This document shows positions 25,937 to 34,732 of a stretch of DNA of 64,000 nt, one piece after another. Location: assembly GCF_003148685.1 (NCBI RefSeq), contig NZ_QGGR01000023.1:62001-126000 (forward strand). The letters run 5' to 3'. The notes beneath the pieces are model-generated. The model was not told the origin of the DNA, searched no databases, and worked only from the letters and a program-made list of their open reading frames with translations. Made by a program: the position numbers and the translations under genes. The stretch is from Actinoplanes xinjiangensis (GTDB lineage: Bacteria; Actinomycetota; Actinomycetes; Mycobacteriales; Micromonosporaceae). Each line of letters opens with the position of its first letter. The stretch's first letter is position 1.

Positions 25937-26998
25937 GTGACCGTACCGGCATATCCGGTTCCGAACCCGGCGGCGCCGAGTCGCCCGGTATCGGTGACCG
26001 TCTCATCGAGTCTTCTCTACCTAGTCGCAGCCATGCAGGTCCTGACGGCGATCGTGCTCCTGGCGACGATGGGTGTCGCCGTCGACGCCGCTCGTGACGC
26101 CGCCGTCTCCCTCGGGGCGGCGCAGTCCGCCGCCGACATGGCGCCCGTCATGCGCATCGTGCTGATCTTCGCGGCCGTGATCTATCTCCTCATCGCCGGT
26201 GGCGTCACGATCCTGGCGATCCTCAACAACCAGGGCAAGAACCCGTCGCGGATCGTCACCTGGGTCTTCGCCGGCCTGGGTCTCTGCTGCAACCTCATCA
26301 GCCTGACCGGCAACGCGGCCGGGGGCATCGCGGCCGGCGGCGCGGCGGAGGAGGGGATCAACAGCACCCAGTTCGAGCAGCGGATCGCGGACGCGATGCC
26401 GGGGTGGTACCAGCCGGTCCTGACGATCTGCACGGTGCTGACCGTGATCGGCCTGCTCGGGGCGATCATCCTGCTGGCTCTGCCGGCTTCGAACGCGTGG
26501 TTCCGCAAGCCGGCGGCGTGGAACGCGGGAATGCCCTTCCAGGCGTACCCGGGGCAGCCGGGCTACCAGGGTCAGCCCGGATATCCGGGCCAGCCGGGTC
26601 AGCCCGGATATCCGGGTCAGCCGGGTCAACCCGGGTATCCGGGCCAGCCCGGTTACCCGGCCCAGCAGGGGTATCCGCAGCCGCCGTATGGCCAGCCGGG
26701 ATATCCGCAGCCGCCGTACAACCAGCCGGGTTACCCGCCGCCGCCCAGCCACTTCGGATCACCGCAGCAGTACGGCCAGCCGGGTGAGCCGGCTCCGGGT
26801 CTGCCGTCGTATCCGGGGGCCGGCGAGCCCACCACTCCGCCGCCTCCCTCCGGGCCCACCGGCTCACCGGCGGCACAGCCCGATCCCTGGGCGCCTCCGC
26901 CGTCCTCCGACCCGTGGGGCAACCCACCGGTGCCGCCCAAGGACGGGAAAGCGGACGGGGATTCGTCGCCGACACGCCCGCCCACCGACCCCTCCTGA
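25937..26998 (+). CDS. Four-helix membrane protein with Pro/Gly/Gln/Tyr-rich tail
   Basis: The 353-aa protein starts with GTG (GGAGG site 5 nt upstream). It has a short N-terminal segment with SRPVSVTVSSSLLYLVAAM and four predicted membrane helices within the first 200 residues. A long low-complexity cytoplasmic tail follows, with repeats of the type YPGQPGQPG and later YPQPPYGQPG. No enzymatic motif is seen. It is a paralogue of the next gene (same RPVSV start of helix 1 and same four-helix layout), suggesting a duplication. Similar Tyr-Pro-Gln tails occur in other actinobacterial membrane proteins. The function is unknown. Confidence 0.8.
   Translation: MTVPAYPVPNPAAPSRPVSVTVSSSLLYLVAAMQVLTAIVLLATMGVAVDAARDAAVSLGAAQSAADMAPVMRIVLIFAAVIYLLIAGGVTILAILNNQGKNPSRIVTWVFAGLGLCCNLISLTGNAAGGIAAGGAAEEGINSTQFEQRIADAMPGWYQPVLTICTVLTVIGLLGAIILLALPASNAWFRKPAAWNAGMPFQAYPGQPGYQGQPGYPGQPGQPGYPGQPGQPGYPGQPGYPAQQGYPQPPYGQPGYPQPPYNQPGYPPPPSHFGSPQQYGQPGEPAPGLPSYPGAGEPTTPPPPSGPTGSPAAQPDPWAPPPSSDPWGNPPVPPKDGKADGDSSPTRPPTDPS
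26556..26740 (+). repeat. Short in-frame repeats encoding PGQPGYPGQ units
   Basis: Imperfect 18- to 27-nt repeats (CCGGGTCAGCCCGGATAT and variants) make the Tyr/Pro/Gly/Gln-rich tail. The repetitive nature makes this segment prone to length change. Confidence 0.7.
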
Positions 26999-27006
26999 TC
27001 GCTTTC

Positions 27007-27039
27007 GGACCGGTCCGCCCGCACGGGGTGGACCGGTCC
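27007..27039 (+). terminator. Hairpin after the 353-aa membrane protein gene
   Basis: The 10-nt word GGACCGGTCC, itself palindromic, occurs at 27007-27016 and 27030-27039 and can pair to give a 10-bp stem with a 13-nt loop. It lies 8 nt beyond the stop. Confidence 0.7.
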
Positions 27040-27099
27040 GGCCACTTCCGGGCCCCGCACGCGATAGGTTCTTGCCAACCGAACCCCGCGGGAGCATCG

Positions 27100-27789
27100 A
27101 TGTCCTACGCCGTTCCGACGCCGATCGTCGCCGCACCGCCGGCCGGACGCCGGCCGGTCTCCGTCGCCACGGCGGTCGCCCTGCTCTGGGCCATGGCAGC
27201 AGCCGGCCTGACCTATGCGATCGGCATGGTGGTGGTCACTGCGGGCGTGGTCGGCCGGTTCCGTGACGCCGTCGCCGGCTCCGACGTGGCGGACAACTTC
27301 GTCGCGGTGATGTGGCTGGTCGCGGCTCTGGCCCTGGTGCTGAGCCTGCTGGTGACCGCTCTCTTCGTGGTGCTCGGCATCGCGCTGCGCCGGGGCAGCC
27401 GGCTGGGCCGTGGGATCACCCTCGGGGTGTGCGTGCTCGGCGTGCTGGCCGGTTGCGGCACGCTGGCCATCCTGGCGGCGCAGCGGGCCGGTGACGCGGC
27501 TCCCGGCACACTGAGTGAGGCCCTGAACTCGGCGTACCCCAACGGGTGGATCGTCCTCAACGTCGTCGTGGCCGTCGCGCAGGTGGTGGCCTACCTCGTG
27601 GTGGGTCTGCTGGTGCTGGTCACGCCGAGAGGGTTCTTCGGCCATTCTCCGTCATCCGAGTGGGCCATCCCACAAACGAACCCTTTTGTTACCGGCGGGT
27701 CCGAACCCGATCAGTTCTCGGATCCGGCCGTGTCGCCGAAGTCCACGTCGAACCCGGAAGACGAGTTCTGGTCACGACCGAACGAGTGA
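27100..27789 (+). CDS. Four-helix membrane protein, paralogue of the preceding gene
   Basis: This 229-aa protein begins MSYAVPTPIVAAPPAGRRPVSVATAVALLW and has four predicted membrane helices. A short polar tail ends EDEFWSRPNE. The ATG at 27100 has a GGGAG site. The shared RPVSV motif before helix 1, the helix spacing and the position directly downstream point to tandem duplication with the 353-aa gene, but this copy lacks the repeat tail. The function is unknown. Confidence 0.8.
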   Translation: MSYAVPTPIVAAPPAGRRPVSVATAVALLWAMAAAGLTYAIGMVVVTAGVVGRFRDAVAGSDVADNFVAVMWLVAALALVLSLLVTALFVVLGIALRRGSRLGRGITLGVCVLGVLAGCGTLAILAAQRAGDAAPGTLSEALNSAYPNGWIVLNVVVAVAQVVAYLVVGLLVLVTPRGFFGHSPSSEWAIPQTNPFVTGGSEPDQFSDPAVSPKSTSNPEDEFWSRPNE

Positions 27790-28160
27790 GCGGTTCCGTA
27801 TCGACGACTGTGGGTCACTCGAACGGGTACGGTCGGTTTCTGTCTCTGTCACTCGATCGGCTGTCCGGATAGATCGAGATCGGCCAGACGGTGGGTGTTT
27901 TCGCCCGTACGGACAAACGTGATTTGGTCGGTTCACAGACTCTTCACAGCGCGACCACCAGGTGATCCTGAGGGTGACGCGGGTAGCGTACCGACGGTAA
28001 CTGCTTTGAGCAGCATCTATGCTCTGAGGAAGGGGCGAGATCAGTCGGCCGATCAGTAAACCTTGTTTACAGATCACCTCAAAGTCCCGCGTCAATAGTT
28101 CCGTTCCGCCCTGCCGGGGCGAAAGATTCCGGTTTTCGTACAGCCAGTACGCTCGATGTC
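27790..28160. other. Lower-GC intergenic region with a GTAAAC palindrome
   Basis: These 371 bases have noticeably more A and T than the surroundings and no convincing frame. They contain the inverted repeat described separately (28056-28070) and probably the promoters for the genes downstream. Confidence 0.4.
28056..28070. promoter_or_regulatory. Palindrome GTAAAC-CTT-GTTTAC
   Basis: A perfect 6-bp inverted repeat with a 3-nt spacer in an AT-richer region is a typical size for a dimeric repressor site. No regulator can be assigned. Confidence 0.4.
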
Positions 28161-28529
28161 ATGAGAGCACGGCACGACCTGGGTAAATTCATCACTGAAT
28201 TGTCCGTCGCGCAGCGTGGCGTCGTGCTTTCATCGGGTCGTGGGGGTGTGGACGAACTGGTGATCGCGCAGTGTGGCGTGATGGTCTCGACGCGTTCAGT
28301 GCCGAGTCATCGTCGAGGATCTGTGTGGCGAACAAATCGACGAATTGACAATGTGGTCCGCCTCACTCCGATGGCGGGGATCGAGACCTCGACACGGATG
28401 GGTAGCGACCAGATGGCGGCTGAGGCGTTGCAGGAGGCAGAGACCGAAGTCGTAGTCGCACGATCGGTCGACCCGGGTGAGGGTGTCCGGTCGACCGACT
28501 CGGCGATCGATGTCGGCCTTACGGCCTGA
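28161..28529 (+). CDS. Doubtful open frame (122 aa)
   Basis: An ATG-started frame encodes a hydrophilic protein (MRARHDLGKFITELSVAQRG...). The third-position GC is visibly lower than in neighbouring genes and there is no clear ribosome binding site. A minus-strand frame overlaps part of it with no better support. It could be a horizontally acquired or decayed gene, or non-coding DNA between the palindrome and the arsR gene. Confidence 0.3.
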   Translation: MRARHDLGKFITELSVAQRGVVLSSGRGGVDELVIAQCGVMVSTRSVPSHRRGSVWRTNRRIDNVVRLTPMAGIETSTRMGSDQMAAEALQEAETEVVVARSVDPGEGVRSTDSAIDVGLTA

Positions 28530-28586
28530 AAGTTAGCCGGTTCGTTCCTGCTCACATGCAGGAGAATCGATGCAGTTGGTGGAAGG

Positions 28587-28964
28587 ATGGAGATCGTGGG
28601 AACTGCGTTGGCGGAAATGACCATGCCTCAGATCTCGCCGCTTGCCGGTGAGCCTATTGAACGCGCTGACGCTGAGCGCCTGGCGGGAGTGCTAAAGGCG
28701 CTCGCCGACCCGGCTCGGCTACGCCTGTTGAGCCTCATTCAGTCCGCTACGGACGGTGAGGCCTGTGTCTGCGACCTGACGGCTCCTCTGGGCCTGTCGC
28801 AGCCGACCGTTAGTCACCACCTGCGGATCCTGACCGAGGCGGGTCTGCTGGAGCGGGAGAAGCGGGGGGTGTGGGCGTATTACCGGCTGGTGCCGTCGGC
28901 CATCGCCACCATCGCCGACCTGCTGACCCCGCCGCGGAAGCGGGCCACCAAGAAGGCCCGATGA
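28587..28964 (+). CDS. ArsR/SmtB-family metalloregulator-like repressor
   Basis: The roughly 120-aa product has a winged helix: LKALADPARLRLLSLIQSA, then EACVCDLTAPLGLSQPTVSHHLRIL with the recognition helix SQPTVSHHL, then REKRGVWAYYRLVP. The CVCDL motif carries the Cys pair used by many ArsR sensors for metal or metalloid binding. The exact start is uncertain: ATG 28587, GTG 28596 (with GGAG upstream) and an internal ATG 28620s are possible. No metal efflux gene is adjacent in this window. The downstream aldolase is separated by a hairpin. Confidence 0.85.
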   Translation: MEIVGTALAEMTMPQISPLAGEPIERADAERLAGVLKALADPARLRLLSLIQSATDGEACVCDLTAPLGLSQPTVSHHLRILTEAGLLEREKRGVWAYYRLVPSAIATIADLLTPPRKRATKKAR

Positions 28965-28994
28965 AGTCCTGACGACTTCTTCAGACGCGGTAAT

Positions 28995-29031
28995 GCCTGG
29001 CGTCATTGACTATGGGGGCGTGACGCCAGGC
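28995..29031 (+). terminator. 11-bp inverted repeat after the arsR gene
   Basis: GCCTGGCGTCA and TGACGCCAGGC are perfect complements with a 15-nt loop, 31 nt after the arsR stop and 48 nt before the aldolase start. A terminator is likely. An operator for the aldolase is the alternative. Confidence 0.55.
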
Positions 29032-29078
29032 GGAGGACCCCGGCCCACGGACGGGCCGGCGGACCTGAGGAGGAACGG

Positions 29079-29753
29079 GTGAACTACGTCCCCGGTGACC
29101 TGCGTGACCAGCTCGCGCACGTGGGTTACGACGTGGTGCAGGCGGGCCTCGTGTGTGGATCGGGCGGCAATCTGTCCGCCCGCATTCCCGACGAGGAGGC
29201 CGTCTGGGTCACCGCGAGCGGTACGTGGCTGGAACGGCTCAGCCGCAAGGACTTCACCGCGGTGCGGATCTCCGACGGGGCCCCCGCCACCGTCGGCACC
29301 GCCCCGCCGTCACGGATCGAGCCGACCAGCGAGTTGGCTCTGCACCTGGCTCTCTACCGGGCCCGGCCGGACGTCAACGCCGTGGTGCACCTGCACCCGC
29401 AGACGGCCCTGCTCCTGGACGCCCTCGGGGAGCACATCCGGATCGTGACCACCGATCACGCGTACTACCTGCGACGGGTGTCGACAGTGCCGTTCCGGCT
29501 GCCGGGCGGCACCGAACTCGCCGCCCTGACCGCCGCGATGGCCGCCGACGGCACCGACTGCCTGGTGCTCAGCCAGCACGGGTGCGTGGTGATGGGCGAC
29601 TCCGTCGAGCTCGCGCACAAGCGGGCCCGCAACCTGGAGGAGGCCGCGTCGCTCACCTACCGGGCGCTGACGGCCGGACGACTGGAGAACCTGCGGGAGT
29701 GCCCGGAGGAGTTCCTCGACCGGCTCTCCGGGAACACCGCCGTCTCGGTGTGA
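29079..29753 (+). CDS. Class II aldolase/adducin-family protein (FucA/AraD-like)
   Basis: This 224-aa protein has the fold signatures of zinc class II aldolases and epimerases: GLVCGSGGNLSARIP, ASGTWLERLS, a Glu in PTSELALHLALY, the metal-binding pair in AVVHLHPQ and a third His in LSQHGCVVMG. Members cleave phosphorylated ketoses such as fuculose-1-phosphate or act as epimerases. The true substrate is unknown here. GTG 29079 follows a strong GAGGAGG site. It is a single-gene unit ending in a strong terminator. Confidence 0.88.
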   Translation: MNYVPGDLRDQLAHVGYDVVQAGLVCGSGGNLSARIPDEEAVWVTASGTWLERLSRKDFTAVRISDGAPATVGTAPPSRIEPTSELALHLALYRARPDVNAVVHLHPQTALLLDALGEHIRIVTTDHAYYLRRVSTVPFRLPGGTELAALTAAMAADGTDCLVLSQHGCVVMGDSVELAHKRARNLEEAASLTYRALTAGRLENLRECPEEFLDRLSGNTAVSV

Positions 29754-29764
29754 CGAAGCCACGA

Positions 29765-29793
29765 AAAAGGCCGGCCCATCGGGCCGGCCTTTT
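29765..29793. terminator. Strong bidirectional terminator
   Basis: AAAAGGCCGGCCC and its perfect complement flank an ATC loop, with A and T tracts at both ends. It serves the aldolase gene and the convergent DedA gene. Confidence 0.95.
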
Positions 29794-29796
29794 CGT

Positions 29797-30759
29797 TCAG
29801 TAGTTCCGCGGGTGATCCTGCTGCGGCGGATATTGCTGCGGCGGGTACTGCGGCTGCGGCTGCGGCGGGTAGCCCTGCGGGGTGGGGTGGTGGCCCTGCT
29901 GCGGGTAGGCCGGCTGCTGCGGGTCCTGGTACTGCGGCGGCTGCTGGCCGTACCCCTGCTGCTGCTGGTGACCGTGGTCGAAGTGCTCGTGGTACTCCTC
30001 GCGCGCCGCGTCGGCCAGGCCGGCGACGCTGGCGGCGGCGACGATGCCGATCGCGGCGGCCGGGTCCGGGTTGTGCAGGCCCTTCTTCTTGGCGCTGCGC
30101 TCCCGCAGGATCTCGATCAGGATCGGCAGCACCGAGACCAGCACGATCAGCACCACCACCGGCAGGATGTAGCGGTCGATCTTGTCGCCGATGGCCGCGT
30201 AGATCTGCTCGGCCAGCAGGTAACCGATCAGGATGATGCCGTCGGTCCAGAGGATCGCGCCGACGATGTTCCACAGGAGGAACTGCTTCGCCGGCATGCC
30301 GAGGGTGCCGGCGACCGGGTTGAGGAACGTCCGCACGATCGGGATGAACCGGGCCAGCACCACCGCCTTGGCCGGGCCGAACTTCTCGAAGTAGTACTCG
30401 GCCTTCTCGACGTACTCCTTCTTGAAGAGCTTCGAGTCGGGCTTGTCGAACATCCGCCGCCCGTATTTCGCGCCGAGCCAGTGCCCGAGCTGCGCGCCGA
30501 CGATGGCACAGATGGGTGCGCCGATCAGCAGGGCGGCGATGGACAGCTGGGCGCCCTCGCCGAAGATCGAGTTGGCCACCTCGGAGGCGGCCACACCCGC
30601 CAGGAACAGCAGGGAGTCACCCGGGAAGAAGAAGCCGACCAGCAGGCCGGTCTCCGCGAAGAGGATGGCCAGCACGCCCGGGAGCCCGAAGGCACTGAGC
30701 AGGTCCTTCGGATCCAGGGGGTTCAGGGCGAGCTGCTCGGTGAGCGCATGGATGTCCAC
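29797..30759 (-). CDS. DedA-family membrane protein with Gln/Pro/Tyr-rich tail
   Basis: This 320-aa protein has a DedA (SNARE-associated/VTT) domain of about 210 residues. Signatures are FAETGLLVGFFFPGDSLLFLAG, in key part FFPGDSLL, then FEKFGPAKAVVLARFIPIVRT (the Arg/Phe motif RFIPxVR) and NPVAGTLGMPAKQFLLWN. DedA proteins are thought to act as lipid transporters (flippases for undecaprenyl phosphate or other phospholipids). The unusual feature is a C-terminal extension of about 80 residues rich in Gln, Pro, Tyr and His (YGQQPPQYQ, QQPAYPQQ). It is a monocistronic gene converging on a terminator. Confidence 0.93.
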   Translation of the reverse strand: MDIHALTEQLALNPLDPKDLLSAFGLPGVLAILFAETGLLVGFFFPGDSLLFLAGVAASEVANSIFGEGAQLSIAALLIGAPICAIVGAQLGHWLGAKYGRRMFDKPDSKLFKKEYVEKAEYYFEKFGPAKAVVLARFIPIVRTFLNPVAGTLGMPAKQFLLWNIVGAILWTDGIILIGYLLAEQIYAAIGDKIDRYILPVVVLIVLVSVLPILIEILRERSAKKKGLHNPDPAAAIGIVAAASVAGLADAAREEYHEHFDHGHQQQQGYGQQPPQYQDPQQPAYPQQGHHPTPQGYPPQPQPQYPPQQYPPQQDHPRNY

Positions 30760-30834
30760 GAGGAGCCAGGGTACCGGCCTGGTCGAGGCCGGTACCTGTA
30801 TGAATGCTGTGCACTCCGAGAAGTAACCTAGCGG

Positions 30835-33333
30835 TCACAGTCGGGGGTCGACGGGCTCCGACTCCGCCGCCAGGATGGCGAAGACCAACTCGTGCACCCG
30901 CCAGGCCGGAGCGCCCTCGGCCAGCCGGTCCAGCGCCGCCAGCCCGAGCCCGTGCTCACGCAGCGCCAGCGACCGCTTCCGGCCCAGATTGCGCTGCCGC
31001 AGACGGTCCAACTGCTCCGGCCGGGTGTACTCCGGTCCGTAGATGATCCGCAGGTACTCACGGCCACGGCATTTCACGCCCGGCTGCGCGAGACGGCCCT
31101 TGGCGTCGACCGCCGCGGGCCCGGCCCACGGCTTCACCACCATGCCCTCCCCACCGGCGCCGGTCAGGGTCAGCCACCACTCGGTCGCCGCCGCCTCCGC
31201 CGCCGGATCGGCCAGGTCCAAGACCATCCGGCGGGTCGGCGTGAAGATCTCCGGGTCGGCGGCGACCAGCCGGTCGGCCAGCGCCAGATGCCAATCATGG
31301 TCCTTTTTTGCGTACGAGACGCCGGCGCCGGCCAGGAACACGAACGGGGCCAGCGAGACCCCGGTGAGCCCGTCCGTCGGCTTCACGTAGGACCGGTACG
31401 CCGCCGAGTAGCCGTCGATCTCGGCCGCCCGCAGTTCCAGCCGGTCCCGCAGCCCACCCACGTCGAGGCCGCGCCCGGCCACCCGTTCCACCACCGACAG
31501 CGCCGCGGGCAGGGCGGCACGTCCGGCCGCACCCACCCCCGCGTACTGGTCGCGGATCAGGCCGCCCGCCTTGGCCGACCACGGCAGCAGCTCGGCGTCG
31601 ATCAGCAGCCAGTCGGTCTCCAGCTCGGCCAGGATCGGTGCGGCCGCGGCGCGTACCCGGGCCAGCAGCGGCTCGTCGAGTGCCGGGCCGAAGAACGGCC
31701 GGCCGGTCCGGGTCCAGATCGCGTCGCCCACGCCGGACACGGAGACCCGCACCACGGCCCGGGAACCCATGTGCTTCTCCTCACACACGACCCGGTCCAC
31801 CCCCGCGGCCCGCAGATCGGCGAAGGCGGACGACGGATGCTCCAGGTAGCCCTCCACCGACGAACTGGTGCACGGAGCCATCGTCGGCGGGAGCCAGACC
31901 AGGCTCTCCGGATCGACCGAGAACCGGCCCATCACCTCCAGGGCGGCTGCGGCGTTCTCGGCGGGGACGGTCGTCTGGCCGTACCCGTAGTCGATGTGCC
32001 GTCGTCCGATGACGTCCGCGATGTCGAGCCCGGTGTCGGGCTTGGCCGCGACGGCGGTCAACGGCCGCACCGGGGCGTAGTACTCCCGCGCCGCCGGGAC
32101 CGCCACGATCTCCCGCGACGGCCAGCGCAGCGCGGTCAGCGCGCCACCGAAGACACAGCCGGTGTCCAGGCAGATGGTGTTGTTGATCCACTCCGGTCGC
32201 GGGGTGGGCACGTGGCCGTAGACGACCGCCGCGGAACCGCGGTAGTCGCGCGCCCACGGGTAGCGGACCGGCAGACCGTACTCGTCGGTCTCGCCGGTGG
32301 TCTCGCCGTAGAGCGCAAAGCTGCGCACCCGTGCGGAGGCCCGCCCGTGGTAGGCCTCCTTCAACCCGGCGTGCGCCACCACCAGCCTGCCGTCGTCGAG
32401 CACGTAGTGGCTGACCAGGCCGTCGATGAAGGTGCGCACCTCGGTGACGAAGGCGGGGTCCTCGGCGCCGAGCTGCTCCAGGGTCTCCGGCAGGCCGTGG
32501 GTCAGCTGCACGTTGCGCCCGTTCAGCTTGCGGGCCAGCTTCTGCTCGTGGTTTCCCGGTACGCAGATCGCGTGCCCAGCCGCCACCATGCCCATGACCA
32601 GGCGCAGCACTCCCGGCGAGTCCGGCCCGCGGTCGACCAGGTCACCGACGAAGACGGCCTTGCGGTTCTCCTCCGCGTGCACGGCGTCCACCGGGCGGCC
32701 CCGCTCGTCACGGATCAGCTTCCAGCCCAGCTCGCCGAGCAGCGACTCCAGCTCGGCCCGGCAGCCGTGCACGTCACCGATGATGTCGAACGGCCCGTGC
32801 TCGTCCTTGCGGTCGTTGAAGAGCTTCTCGTAGCGGATCTCGGCCGCCGCGATCTCGTCCACGCCCCGCAGCACGTGGATCTTGCGGAAGCCCTCCTTCG
32901 CCAGCTGGCCGAGAGACCGCCGCAGGTCACGGTGCATCCGGGTGAGCACCTGACGGCCGAACGTACGGTCCGCGCGGGCCTCGGTGCGCTCCCAGGCCAC
33001 CGACTCCGGCACGTCCAGCACGATCGCCACCGGCAGCACGTCGTGTTCCCGGGCCACCTTGACCAGGCCGGCGCGGGCGTGCGACTGAAGATTCGTGGCG
33101 TCCACCACGGTGAGCCGGCCGGCCGCGAGCCGCTTGCCGGCCACGTAGTGCAGCACCTCGAAGGCGTCACCGGAGGCGGACTGGTCGTTCTCGTCGTCGG
33201 CGACCAGGCCGCGGAAGAAGTCCGAGGAGAGCACCTGGGTCGGCTTCCAGTGCGTGCCGGCGAAGGTCGACTTGCCGGAGCCGGAGATGCCCACCAGGGC
33301 CACCAGCGACAGCTCGGGAACGTCGAGGATCAT
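30835..33333 (-). CDS. pnkp: Bacterial Pnkp: RNA 5'-kinase, 2',3'-phosphatase and ligase-like adenylyltransferase
   Basis: This 832-aa protein has three fused modules. First is a P-loop kinase with GISGSGKST (15-23). Second is a calcineurin-like phosphatase with GDVHG (186-190), GDLVDRGPD (230-238) and GNHE (260-263). Third is a C-terminal nucleotidyltransferase of the DNA/RNA ligase superfamily with the adenylated Lys in CEEKHMGSR (K520), and EGMVVKPW (729-736) plus VKCRGREYLRIIYG (753-766) as motifs IV and V. This is the known domain order of bacterial Pnkp, which repairs ribotoxin-cleaved RNAs together with Hen1. Its ATG overlaps the hen1 stop by 4 nt (ATGA), so the pair is coupled. Confidence 0.95.
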   Translation of the reverse strand: MILDVPELSLVALVGISGSGKSTFAGTHWKPTQVLSSDFFRGLVADDENDQSASGDAFEVLHYVAGKRLAAGRLTVVDATNLQSHARAGLVKVAREHDVLPVAIVLDVPESVAWERTEARADRTFGRQVLTRMHRDLRRSLGQLAKEGFRKIHVLRGVDEIAAAEIRYEKLFNDRKDEHGPFDIIGDVHGCRAELESLLGELGWKLIRDERGRPVDAVHAEENRKAVFVGDLVDRGPDSPGVLRLVMGMVAAGHAICVPGNHEQKLARKLNGRNVQLTHGLPETLEQLGAEDPAFVTEVRTFIDGLVSHYVLDDGRLVVAHAGLKEAYHGRASARVRSFALYGETTGETDEYGLPVRYPWARDYRGSAAVVYGHVPTPRPEWINNTICLDTGCVFGGALTALRWPSREIVAVPAAREYYAPVRPLTAVAAKPDTGLDIADVIGRRHIDYGYGQTTVPAENAAAALEVMGRFSVDPESLVWLPPTMAPCTSSSVEGYLEHPSSAFADLRAAGVDRVVCEEKHMGSRAVVRVSVSGVGDAIWTRTGRPFFGPALDEPLLARVRAAAAPILAELETDWLLIDAELLPWSAKAGGLIRDQYAGVGAAGRAALPAALSVVERVAGRGLDVGGLRDRLELRAAEIDGYSAAYRSYVKPTDGLTGVSLAPFVFLAGAGVSYAKKDHDWHLALADRLVAADPEIFTPTRRMVLDLADPAAEAAATEWWLTLTGAGGEGMVVKPWAGPAAVDAKGRLAQPGVKCRGREYLRIIYGPEYTRPEQLDRLRQRNLGRKRSLALREHGLGLAALDRLAEGAPAWRVHELVFAILAAESEPVDPRL

Positions 33334-34691
33334 GCGGACACCTCCTTGATCGTGAAGAGGGCGAGCTGGGTCGGGGCGCCGGTCGTCTCATCGGCCTCAC
33401 CGACACCACGGATCGTCACCGTGTAGCCGTACTCGTCAGCCGTCTCCGAAGCCCACCGGGCGAACTCGGCGCGCGTCCACTCGAAGCGATGGTCGGAGTG
33501 GCGCATCCCGGTCAGCCCCTCGTAGTGCACGTTGTACTCGACGTTCGGCGTGGTCACGATCACGGCGCGGGGCTTCGCGTGCCCGAAGACGGCCGACTCC
33601 AGCGCGGGCAGCCGGGGCAGGTCGACGTGTTCGATGACCTCCATCAGCACCGCCGCGTCGAACCCGCGCAGCCGGTCGTCACGGTAGGTGAGCGCCGTCT
33701 GGATCAGCCTGATCCGGTCCTTCTGCCGTTCCGGGAGCTGGTCCAGCCGCAGTCGGCGGGCGGCCTGCTCGAGCGTGCGGGTCGCCACGTCGGCGCCGAC
33801 GATCTCGGTGAACGACAGGTCCTTGGCCAGGGCGGCGAGCAGAGCGCCGCCACCACAGCCCAGGTCGAGCACCCGGGACGCGCCCACCTCGGTCAGGGCG
33901 GCCAGGACCGCGTCCCGGCGCTGCTCGGCCAGCGGCGCCCGGCGTGCCACCGGCAGTTCGGCCTCCTCCTCGGTGGCCGGCTGGTCCGCCTCCAACAGCT
34001 GCAGGGCGGTGGTGGCCAGCGCCTTCCGGTGCGCCAGGTAGCGGCGGGCGATCAGCACCTTCTCCGGGTGTGCGGCCAGCCAGCCCTCGCCGGAGCGCAG
34101 CAGCTTCTCGATCTCGTCCGGGGCGACCCAGTAGTGCTTGCCGTCGTCCAGGACCGGGAGCAGCACGTACAGGTGGTTCAGCGCGTCGGCGAGCCGTACC
34201 TCCCCGGTCAGTCGCATGTCGACGTAGCGGCTGTCGCCGCCGATCCCCGGCTCGAACGGGATCGGCGTGGCTGTCACCGACCAGCCGAGCGGCGCGAACA
34301 GGCGGGTCACCAGGCTCGGCGTGCCCCGCAGCACCGGCACCCGGATCTCCAGCGGGATCGGCACCGCAGCCAGCTCCGGCCGGTCCTTCGAGGCGCCACG
34401 CAACGCGGTGCGGAAGACCCTGGCCAGAGCGCTGGACAGCAGGCTGGAGGCGGCGTACGGCCGGTCGTTGACGTACTGGCTCAACTCGAAGGCGTCCCGC
34501 TGGGCCCGCAGCAGCCGGGGATCGACGTCCAGCAGCAGGGCGGCGGTGCAGCGGTCGTCGTCCGCCTCGGGATAGAGGACGTACGCCGTACCGGTCGGCA
34601 CGCTGAAGGAATGCACCTTGCCGGGGTGCTTGACCAGCAGATAGCCCAGATCGGTGGCGGGCCGGTGGGTGGTCGTCAGAGTGAGCAGCAC
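33330..34691 (-). CDS. hen1: 3'-terminal RNA ribose 2'-O-methyltransferase Hen1
   Basis: This 453-aa protein has the bacterial Hen1 layout. An N-terminal domain of about 240 residues (FSVPTGTAYVLYPEAD, FELSQYVNDRPYAASSLLS) activates the Pnkp ligase in characterised homologues. A methyltransferase domain follows, with VLDLGCGGG (274-282) for S-adenosylmethionine and a metal site formed by EVIEH (351-355) plus the His residues in MRHSDHRFEW (396-405). It methylates the 2'-OH at the break before ligation, making the repaired RNA resistant to re-cleavage. The start is GTG 34691 with a weak ribosome binding site. It is first gene of the hen1-pnkp operon. Confidence 0.95.
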   Translation of the reverse strand: MLLTLTTTHRPATDLGYLLVKHPGKVHSFSVPTGTAYVLYPEADDDRCTAALLLDVDPRLLRAQRDAFELSQYVNDRPYAASSLLSSALARVFRTALRGASKDRPELAAVPIPLEIRVPVLRGTPSLVTRLFAPLGWSVTATPIPFEPGIGGDSRYVDMRLTGEVRLADALNHLYVLLPVLDDGKHYWVAPDEIEKLLRSGEGWLAAHPEKVLIARRYLAHRKALATTALQLLEADQPATEEEAELPVARRAPLAEQRRDAVLAALTEVGASRVLDLGCGGGALLAALAKDLSFTEIVGADVATRTLEQAARRLRLDQLPERQKDRIRLIQTALTYRDDRLRGFDAAVLMEVIEHVDLPRLPALESAVFGHAKPRAVIVTTPNVEYNVHYEGLTGMRHSDHRFEWTRAEFARWASETADEYGYTVTIRGVGEADETTGAPTQLALFTIKEVSA

Positions 34692-34732
34692 GCGTCGATC
34701 GTGACAGCGGTGCCGGAATCAGGCGATCGAAT

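Noticed and set aside
28307..28624. Minus-strand 105-aa frame overlapping the doubtful 122-aa frame and arsR start
   Set aside because: No ribosome binding site and overlaps the well-supported arsR gene; neither strand gives a convincing protein here.
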